Source: Methanosarcina sp. (GTDB lineage Archaea > Halobacteriota > Methanosarcinia > Methanosarcinales > Methanosarcinaceae). From it: 8,951 nt of DNA. The number at the start of each line of letters is the position of its first letter. Position 1 is the first letter of the stretch. The notes beneath the pieces were generated by a model that saw only the letters and a list, made by a program, of their open reading frames with translations, was not told the origin of the DNA and did not search any database. A program made the translations under genes and the position numbers. Shown piece by piece: positions 4,694 through 8,951 of the stretch. The DNA is taken from assembly GCA_013331265.1 (NCBI GenBank), contig DUGS01000168.1, forward strand, positions 1-8,951, given 5' to 3'.

Positions 4694-6709
4694 ATGAAGA
4701 GATTTGCAGCAGTAACATTGGCTGCTCTCATGCTTCTCACTGTATTTGCATCCGCCGCAAGTGCAGCAGACGTAATTGAGATCCGCGGTCCAGTGTACAA
4801 CGGCTCTGATATCGACGACATTATTGACACATATGGCGACGGTACCACCCTTACAATCGATGCTACTAAGTTTGCAGCATTCTATTACGACATTGACGAT
4901 AACGTAACAACTGAAACCCTTTCCATTGTAGACAAATCCGACACTAAGGGCAATGTCATTGGAAAAGGCGGAATTGTTTACACAACTAAAATCCAGAAAG
5001 TTGCTTACGAATACGAAAAGCCATCTCTTGGATGGAGCAACTACAGCCTGATCGGTTTCTTTGCAGAGAAGTACATCCCGATCAACCCTGACAAAGCTGA
5101 CAAGCTTGCAAAGCTCGTCATGGACAGCGATGACAAGTACACCCTCAGAACCGGTGAAAAACTCGAACTTGGTGAGGGTGGTGAGGGCTATGCTCTCGAA
5201 GCCAAGCAGGTCGATGTTGACGGTGAGAAAGTCTGGCTCGAGTTCACCAAAGACGGAGAATTAGTCGATGATGAAATCATCTCAGTCGGTACCGGTGACA
5301 ACACCTGGGAAGTTGAACTTGATGACATCCAGGACGAAGACGATGTCGTTGTCCTCAGAGTGCATGTCAACCAGGTCTTCCAGGGCGCAGTCGACAGCAT
5401 TGCCCAGATCGAAGGTATCTGGCTCATTGACTACGCAAACGCAATGAAGATCGAGTCTGATGATGAATTCGGTGAACTTAATGATGTTTCAATCCAGGGC
5501 GACACCCTTAACATCACCAACGAAGACACCTTCACCCTTACAAGGGACAGCGCAGATGAAATTGCTGAGGGTCTGTTCTTCAAGACAGCTGACACCAGCT
5601 CCAATGTGCTCAGGTTCTATGCAATGAAGGAAATCACAGAACCAGGCACCTATGAAGTTAGAGGACAGGTCGCTTCCGGTACAGGTGACTTTACCTGGGA
5701 TGCAGCCAACTTCGCAGGCTTCTACTATGACCTCAATGATGACGTCGAAACAGAATCTCTCAGCGTCTCCAAGCTTAAAGGAAACGTTATTGATAAGGGA
5801 GGTCTCAAGTATTCAACCACCATTAAGAACGTTGATTATGAGTACTCCAAGCCTTCCCTTGGCTGGGGCAAGTACCCTGTGATCGGCTTCTTCGCAGAAG
5901 AGTACATCCCAATCAACCCTGACAAAGCTGACAAGCTTGCAAAGCTCATCATGGACAGCGATGACAAGTACACCCTCAGAACCGGTGAACAGCTTGACCT
6001 TGGTGAGGAGGGCTATGCTCTTGAAGCCAAGCAGGTCGATGTTGACGGTGAGAAAGTCTGGCTCGAGTTCACCAAGGACGGAGAATTCGTCGATGATGAA
6101 ATCATCTCAGTCGGTACCAGCAACAGCAGCAACACCTGGGAAGTTGAACTTGATGACATCCAGGACGAAGACGATGTCATTGTCCTCAGAGTGCATGTCA
6201 ACCAGGTCTTCCAGGGCGCAGTCGACAGCATTGCCCAGATCGAAGGTATCTGGCTCATTGACTACGCAAACGCAATGAAGATCGAGTCTGATGATGAATT
6301 CGGTGACCTCGACGATGTTTCAATCCAGGGCGACACCATTTCCATCACCAACGAAGACACCTTCACTCTGACCAGAGACGATGAAGTAGAAATTGGCCAG
6401 GGCATGTTCTTTAAGGTCGCTGACACTCCATCCACTGAAATCAGGTACTACCCATTCGTCGAGAAGACTCTCGGAGAAGGGACAAAGGAAGAACCTAAAG
6501 AGGACCTGAATAAGACCGAGCCTGAAGAGAATAAGACCGTTGAGGAACCAACCGAGGGACCAACCGAGGGACCAACCGAGGGACCAACCGAGGAACCAAC
6601 AAAACCTGCAGAGACTGAGACCACTCCAGAAGACACTCCAGGTTTCGGAGCTGTCCTTGGCCTTGTCGGACTCCTTGCAGTCGTCTACCTCGTCAGGAGG
6701 AACAACTAA
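4694..6709 (+). CDS. Major S-layer protein, two DUF1608 domains, archaeosortase tail
   Basis: This 671-residue protein matches the Methanosarcina major S-layer protein (the M. acetivorans MA0829 / M. mazei MM1976 type) in length and layout. A Sec signal peptide ends about Ala24 (SAASA|AD). Two S-layer duplication domains (DUF1608) follow, roughly residues 25-310 and 318-592; each holds a YEYxKPSLGW segment and a KQVDVDGEKVWLEFTKDGE segment. A Glu/Pro/Thr-rich tether with four PTEG-type repeats (619-634) leads to TPGFG (648-652), one hydrophobic helix and RRNN, the PGF-CTERM signal that archaeosortase A recognises for cleavage and lipid attachment. Sequons (NGS, NVT, NYS, NIT, NSS, NKT) fit a glycoprotein. 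It forms the paracrystalline cell coat. The ATG at 4694 is 10 nt after GGAGG. GC-rich, uniform codon use suggests very high expression. The two domains share almost identical DNA (see repeats). It is flanked by its own promoter and terminator. Confidence 0.95.
   Translation: MKRFAAVTLAALMLLTVFASAASAADVIEIRGPVYNGSDIDDIIDTYGDGTTLTIDATKFAAFYYDIDDNVTTETLSIVDKSDTKGNVIGKGGIVYTTKIQKVAYEYEKPSLGWSNYSLIGFFAEKYIPINPDKADKLAKLVMDSDDKYTLRTGEKLELGEGGEGYALEAKQVDVDGEKVWLEFTKDGELVDDEIISVGTGDNTWEVELDDIQDEDDVVVLRVHVNQVFQGAVDSIAQIEGIWLIDYANAMKIESDDEFGELNDVSIQGDTLNITNEDTFTLTRDSADEIAEGLFFKTADTSSNVLRFYAMKEITEPGTYEVRGQVASGTGDFTWDAANFAGFYYDLNDDVETESLSVSKLKGNVIDKGGLKYSTTIKNVDYEYSKPSLGWGKYPVIGFFAEEYIPINPDKADKLAKLIMDSDDKYTLRTGEQLDLGEEGYALEAKQVDVDGEKVWLEFTKDGEFVDDEIISVGTSNSSNTWEVELDDIQDEDDVIVLRVHVNQVFQGAVDSIAQIEGIWLIDYANAMKIESDDEFGDLDDVSIQGDTISITNEDTFTLTRDDEVEIGQGMFFKVADTPSTEIRYYPFVEKTLGEGTKEEPKEDLNKTEPEENKTVEEPTEGPTEGPTEGPTEEPTKPAETETTPEDTPGFGAVLGLVGLLAVVYLVRRNN
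5051..5475 (+). repeat. S-layer domain 1 copy of intragenic repeat
   Basis: This 425-bp stretch aligns end to end with 5882-6306 in the second domain, with two compensating 6-bp length differences (a GlyGly insert near 5172 here, and SerAsnSer-type residues near 6119 in the other copy). The last 176 bp (5300-5475) differ at a single base, G5348 against A6179, including all synonymous positions. Confidence 0.92.
5882..6306 (+). repeat. S-layer domain 2 copy of intragenic repeat
   Basis: Second copy of the 425-bp repeat. Identity is lower at its left end (for example TTCTTCGCAGAAGAG against TTCTTTGCAGAGAAG) and almost complete from 6131 to 6306. Sequence outside the block, such as the first ~250 bp of each domain, has diverged much more. 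Confidence 0.92.
6548..6595 (+). repeat. Four 12-bp coding repeats (PTEG) in the S-layer tether
   Basis: CCAACCGAGGGA is repeated three times exactly (6548-6583), with a fourth unit ending GGAA (6584-6595). It encodes Pro-Thr-Glu-Gly, extending the rod-like, probably O-glycosylated stalk just before the membrane anchor. Such a repeat can change copy number by slippage without breaking the frame. Confidence 0.9.
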
Positions 6710-6720
6710 ATTTTCTGAGT

Positions 6721-6757
6721 GAAGGGTTTTCCTACCCTTCTCTCTTTTAAATTCTTT
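6721..6757 (+). terminator. Hairpin plus T-tract after the S-layer gene
   Basis: GAAGGGT at 6721-6727 pairs perfectly with ACCCTTC at 6734-6740 around a 6-nt loop. T-rich sequence follows, including a run of seven T at 6755-6761. It begins 12 bp after the S-layer stop codon, the right place for the transcription end of a highly expressed single gene. Confidence 0.75.
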
Positions 6758-6780
6758 TTTTGTTTCTTCTTGCAGATAAC

Positions 6781-6789
6781 TTTATATTT
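6781..6789 (+). promoter_or_regulatory. TATA box for the lipoprotein gene (distal candidate)
   Basis: TTTATATTT is a good archaeal TATA match and would start transcription near 6810. A second candidate, TCTATAAA at 6836-6843, would start near 6865, leaving only about 14 nt of leader that still includes the AAGGTGAT ribosome binding site. Either places the gene under its own promoter after the S-layer terminator. Confidence 0.4.
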
Positions 6790-6878
6790 GCGAATTTCTT
6801 AGTTCTGGCGATTCTTTTAAATCTGAAATCCTGATTCTATAAACTACTGGTTTCGGGGTTTAAGATCAAGGTGATTTT

Positions 6879-7457
6879 ATGAAAAAAATAATAGCTTTAG
6901 TATCTGTGTTTGCGGTTTTGATGATCGCATTTTCAGGCTGCGTAGGCAACAATCCTGCAGTTAACGGGACAGATACGGACAATCCGGAAACAAACTCAAT
7001 TTCTGATGAAGATGCAGCTGGGATAAGTACGCTTGAATCCCTTCCTGCAGGCTTTGAGTATATTGATACCATTCCACTCTCCATAGATGAGACTAAAAGC
7101 GATTACAAAGCTGAAAATGTCTCCGGGGTCCTTAATGTCTCTGAAGGGATCTACAAAGACTCCAATAAAACTGAATATCATATAGATGTGATTGAGCTAG
7201 AAGACAAGGAAGCTGCAAACAATTTCATCACCGCATACAAAACCTCTTTCCCTTCACTAAGTAATGGTTCCCGTTTTACGGAGGTTTCTTTTAACGGACA
7301 TACTGCCGTAAAAATCACCGACTACATTACAGTCGGAGGAAAGTCTGTTCCCAGATACTCCTATATCTGGAGCAATGAAAACTATGTGATAGTAGTTTTC
7401 GGAAATACTGCTGAAGAAACTCCTATCAAGCAGCTGGCAGAAGCAACAGGCTACTGA
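6879..7457 (+). CDS. Small membrane-anchored lipoprotein of unknown function
   Basis: The 192-residue product opens with a lipoprotein signal: MKKIIALVSV, then a hydrophobic stretch ending in the lipobox FSGC, with Cys21 as the predicted lipidated residue. An Asn/Thr/Asp-rich linker (NGTDTDNPETN) leads to a folded domain of about 135 residues starting near ESLPAGFEYIDTIPL. The domain is soluble, has no further cysteine and carries several N-glycosylation sequons (NVS twice, NKT, NGS). The ATG at 6879 is preceded by AAGGTGAT, which pairs with the 16S rRNA 3' end. Similar short secreted lipoproteins are common in Methanosarcina, but I cannot name a function. Lying directly after the S-layer gene, it may be an envelope protein, though the terminator between them argues against co-transcription. 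Confidence 0.88.
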   Translation: MKKIIALVSVFAVLMIAFSGCVGNNPAVNGTDTDNPETNSISDEDAAGISTLESLPAGFEYIDTIPLSIDETKSDYKAENVSGVLNVSEGIYKDSNKTEYHIDVIELEDKEAANNFITAYKTSFPSLSNGSRFTEVSFNGHTAVKITDYITVGGKSVPRYSYIWSNENYVIVVFGNTAEETPIKQLAEATGY

Positions 7458-7502
7458 TCATTCAGTAATCTGATCTTTTCCTTTTTCTTTTTTATCCCTT
7501 TT
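7456..7502 (+). terminator. Weak hairpin and T-rich tracts after the lipoprotein gene
   Basis: GATCA at 7456-7460, overlapping the TGA stop, pairs with TGATC at 7471-7475. Several T-runs follow (7477-7493). Archaeal termination often depends mainly on such T-tracts, so an end here is plausible, although the stem is short. Confidence 0.5.
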
Positions 7503-7579
7503 AAAAATTAAAGTTATTAAATCAAAAATAATATCAAACTTAAAATAGCTATAAAATCAGTAAGCAGATTTGAGGCCGC

Positions 7580-7735
7580 TTACGTTCTTTCCTCATCCCC
7601 AGCAATATAAGCTGCAAGTTTTTCAGATTCCTTGATGGTGAGCCTGACTTCTGCATTGATAACCTTAGCATTTCCGAAGACGCATTTTCAGAGACGCTGT
7701 CCACAATCTTTCGTTTTTTTTCGGATTTCCGGCAT
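7580..7735 (-). pseudogene. Decayed small ORF, two offsetting frameshifts, unknown
   Basis: Minus-strand ATG at 7735 opens MPEIRKK, then the frame breaks in a run of eight A. Removing one A continues as RKIVDSVSENASS, and adding one base near GGAAATGC continues as NAKVINAEVRLTIKESEK and LAAYIAGDEERT to TAA at 7580-7582. The repaired reading is 51 codons, lysine- and glutamate-rich, and looks protein-like. Because the shifts cancel, the span is still a multiple of three. I do not recognise the product. It may be the tail of a rearranged larger gene, joined to the fwdB remnant just upstream. Only the reading-frame evidence supports it. Confidence 0.35.
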
Positions 7736-7739
7736 CTCC

Positions 7740-8023
7740 GTTCTTGTACTTTGAGCGGGACTGTGTGACTCCCATTCCAAAGAAATTACAGACAAACTTC
7801 GCATCCTTCAGGGGTTCTGCAAGCTCAATGACTTCAGCCTCAGGGACACCTCGTAACGGTTTCAGGAATAACATCCTCGTGCCCGTTTACGATTGAACGG
7901 AGAGCGGTTATAAGAAGAAGGTCTGAGCCCTGCTCAATATTCATATATTTCTAAGCGATTTTTATCGGTCTTTCTAACGTCAATGACTACCATTGTCCTG
8001 CCTTTTAGCCCTTTTTTCCCTCT
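7740..8023 (-). pseudogene. fwdB: Formylmethanofuran dehydrogenase subunit B fragment, frameshifted
   Basis: Three minus-strand segments in different frames read in order as the middle of FwdB/FmdB, the molybdopterin-binding catalytic subunit that reduces CO2 to formylmethanofuran in methanogenesis. They are: GKKGLKGRTMVVIDVRKTD (about 8020-7960); then, after a frame change near 7945, NIEQGSDLLLITALRSIVNG and HEDVIPETV (about 7941-7855); then, after a one-base insertion-type shift near ACGA (about 7853), GVPEAEVIELAEPLKDAKF and VCNFFGMGVTQSRSKYKN, ending at 7740. Family homology then stops abruptly. Only about 95 of more than 400 residues remain, without cofactor-binding ends, so it cannot be functional. 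An intact copy must exist elsewhere for a CO2-reducing methanogen. It lies head-to-head with the tRNA-Met promoter. Assignment is from remembered family motifs. Confidence 0.72.
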
Positions 8024-8037
8024 TCCAATCGTTACCC

Positions 8038-8046
8038 TTTAATATA
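8038..8046 (+). promoter_or_regulatory. TATA box of the tRNA-Met gene
   Basis: TTTAATATA lies about 28 bp upstream of the mature tRNA 5' end, the usual archaeal spacing. Transcription would begin around 8067-8070, leaving almost no 5' leader. Confidence 0.65.
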
Positions 8047-8070
8047 TGTTAATACATCTGTGTGTTGCAA

Positions 8071-8180
8071 GCCCGGATAGCCTAGTCGGTTGGGGCGCCA
8101 GACTCATAGGGACTTTATATGAGGCGTCTTTAATCTCCTGAGATATCTGGAGGTCGCGTGTTCGAGTCACGCTCCGGGCA
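8071..8180 (+). tRNA. tRNA-Met(CAU), elongator type, with intron
   Basis: Acceptor stem GCCCGGA (8071-8077) pairs perfectly with TCCGGGC (8173-8179), and the discriminator is A8180. The D stem is GCC/GGC (8080-8082 and 8094-8096). The anticodon stem CCAGA (8098-8102) pairs with TCTGG (8146-8150) around C-T-CAT-A, anticodon CAT at 8105-8107. The T arm is GCGTG-TTCGAGT-CACGC (8156-8172). The encoded 3' end is A-CC-T, so the final A of CCA is added after transcription. The anticodon stem lacks the three G-C pairs of an initiator, so this is elongator Met. A tRNA-Ile2 with modified CAU cannot be ruled out completely by eye. It must be spliced before use. Confidence 0.93.
8109..8144 (+). other. 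36-nt archaeal tRNA intron with bulge-helix-bulge motif
   Basis: The intron sits at the canonical site between tRNA positions 37 and 38. Anticodon-loop bases CTCA (8103-8106) pair with TGAG (8139-8142) to make the 4-bp central helix. The two 3-nt bulges are TAG (8107-8109) and ATA (8143-8145), flanked by the anticodon stem on one side and GGA/TCC (8110-8112 with 8136-8138) on the other. Cutting after the second base of each bulge, as the archaeal splicing endonuclease does, removes exactly 8109-8144. Confidence 0.9.
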
Positions 8181-8185
8181 CCTAA

Positions 8186-8219
8186 TTTTTATATTCAAAA
8201 GCAATTTTTTCTTTTTCTT
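8186..8219 (+). terminator. T-tract terminator of tRNA-Met
   Basis: Several T-runs (8186-8190, 8205-8210, 8212-8216) begin 5 bp after the mature 3' end of the tRNA, the usual termination signal for archaeal tRNA genes. Confidence 0.55.
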
Positions 8220-8521
8220 TTCCTAAATACTTGATATCTAGCTAAAGCTCAAGTACTGGCCTATCAGGGGTTATGCGTTTGAATAACACCTTCTAACAAT
8301 ATTTATGGATTACTGGTAAGTCAATTTTTTCTACAGTGGTGAACAATTATTACAGGCCTTTTTCTCAAAAGTTTCTCTATCCGTATTTTTATTTTTATAA
8401 TCTATTCGTAAAAGAGATAGCTTCTTTCGTTCTTAGACGAATACGTCCCAATTCGAACTACTGAAGAGAAAGCAGTAATTCTTGATAGAAAAAATACTTC
8501 TGGGTATTAAATATGCTTGTC

Positions 8522-8532
8522 AAAATATATAT
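8522..8532 (+). promoter_or_regulatory. Probable TATA box for the secreted-protein gene
   Basis: AAAATATATAT is the strongest TATA/BRE-like match upstream of the gene at 8692. It would start transcription near 8553 and give a leader of about 140 nt. Weaker AT stretches nearer the gene, such as 8629-8636, are alternatives. Confidence 0.4.
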
Positions 8533-8691
8533 CTCTTGATATCTGGGACTTACGTGGTTGAACTGAGAAATCGATAGCATTAAACCTTCAACTGTTTAAA
8601 ACACTAACCAGTCACAACTCTGAATATGCTTATTTTGTACTTCAAGTTCGTAAGTTCTATACAAGTGTTAATTAATCAAAAGGTGCAACTC

Positions 8692-8951
8692 ATGAAAACT
8701 ATAGAAGATCCGATGAAATCATATAGAAGATTAGTATCATCGATTGCCGTCTCTGTGTGTGTTATCATGCTCTTAGGTGTCATCCAAACCGCCTACGCCG
8801 CGGGGTGCACAGCTACCACACCCGCCTGCATGTCGGTAGCTGAAAACTCCTGTAATGAGTCAAATGTCAGTGAGCCGGTTGTCAATCCTTACCTGGCATC
8901 CCCACTTTATGCCATCACGCACTTTGACTCTTCCCAGAGCGACTCTACACC
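8692..8951 (+). CDS. Secreted protein of unknown function, N-terminal part
   Basis: The ATG at 8692 is preceded by AGGTG at 8681-8685 with a 6-nt spacer, which favours it over the in-frame ATG at 8713. The 86 visible residues begin with a polar segment (MKTIEDPMKSYRR) and a hydrophobic stretch ending VIQTAYA|AGC, a probable signal peptide cleaved after about residue 36. The mature start is rich in Cys, Thr, Ser and Pro (CTATTPACMSVAENSC) and has N-glycosylation sequons (NES, NVS). The frame is open to the window end, so domains and length are unknown. The GC-richer, Thr/Ser-rich composition fits an exported protein. I do not recognise the family from this piece. Confidence 0.82.
   Translation, partial: MKTIEDPMKSYRRLVSSIAVSVCVIMLLGVIQTAYAAGCTATTPACMSVAENSCNESNVSEPVVNPYLASPLYAITHFDSSQSDST

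Larger units (their letters stand above)
8183..8691. other. AT-rich gap of about 500 bp between tRNA and secreted-protein gene
   Basis: No gene is visible. T-runs at 8186-8219 probably end tRNA transcription. A 7-bp inverted repeat TACTTGA/TCAAGTA (8228-8234 and 8249-8255) follows. The rest is AT-rich upstream sequence for the next gene. Confidence 0.6.

Noticed and set aside
4513..4848. 111-codon minus-strand frame across the S-layer leader and signal peptide
   Set aside because: It overlaps the start of the S-layer gene antisense, has no ribosome binding site and no protein-like pattern.
6548..6595. 12-bp direct repeats that could suggest a CRISPR-like array
   Set aside because: They are contiguous without spacers, in frame, and encode the PTEG stalk of the S-layer protein.
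5188..6636. Open frames on the strand opposite and in other frames of the S-layer gene
   Set aside because: They mirror the strongly biased codons of the real gene, give Ser-rich low-complexity products, recur identically in both domain copies and have no ribosome binding sites.
6866..7181. Minus-strand frames inside the lipoprotein gene
   Set aside because: The plus-strand frame has a lipobox and a strong AAGGTGAT ribosome binding site; the antisense frames have neither.
4008..8284. Short similarity between ACGTTTGAATA (near 4008) and GCGTTTGAATA (near 8275)
   Set aside because: The shared stretch is only about 10 bp and AT-rich; chance is sufficient.

Overview
The window looks like chromosome of a methanogenic archaeon of the genus Methanosarcina. 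Four things point there: two proteins of the S-layer duplication-domain family (DUF1608) with archaeosortase-type C-terminal tails; a tRNA-Met(CAU) with a 36-nt archaeal bulge-helix-bulge intron; a decayed fragment of formylmethanofuran dehydrogenase subunit B; and TATA-box promoters with GGAGGTGAT-type ribosome binding sites separated by long AT-rich gaps. The species cannot be fixed from the sequence alone.

Layout. Bases 1-711 (+) are the 3' end of an S-layer-like surface protein whose start lies outside the window. Bases 741-893 form a small element with GCTGTCTCAAAA terminal inverted repeats, probably a MITE or IS remnant. Bases 975-2618 (-) encode a full-length archaeal Elp3 (tRNA wobble-uridine radical SAM/acetyltransferase), convergent with the surface-protein gene. 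The gap 2619-3079 is rich in short tandem duplications and holds one strong inverted repeat. Bases 3080-3655 (-) encode a cysteine-containing protein of unknown function that starts with TTG. A gap of about 1 kb follows; it ends in the promoter and leader of the main S-layer gene (4694-6709, +), and the leader contains a possible 22-codon peptide ORF. The S-layer gene is followed by a hairpin/T-tract terminator, a small lipoprotein gene (6879-7457, +), a degraded region (7580-8023, minus-strand remnants including fwdB), the intron-bearing tRNA-Met (8071-8180, +), a gap of about 500 bp, and the start of a secreted protein gene (8692 onward, +) that runs off the end.

How it fits together. Four of the five intact or partial non-Elp3 protein genes encode exported products: two S-layer-family proteins, a lipoprotein and a signal-peptide protein. 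This is therefore a cell-envelope neighbourhood, with a translation pair (Elp3, tRNA-Met) interspersed. The genes appear to be transcribed one by one rather than as an operon, since gaps are long and most have their own TATA-like element.

No defence system, CRISPR array, prophage or biosynthetic cluster is visible, and I do not see a convincing new multi-gene system. The most interesting points are the S-layer mRNA leader, the near-identical stretch shared by the two S-layer domains (recent gene conversion or duplication), the repeated pattern of two-copy 16-30 bp tandem duplications in noncoding DNA, and the frameshifted fwdB remnant beside the tRNA promoter.
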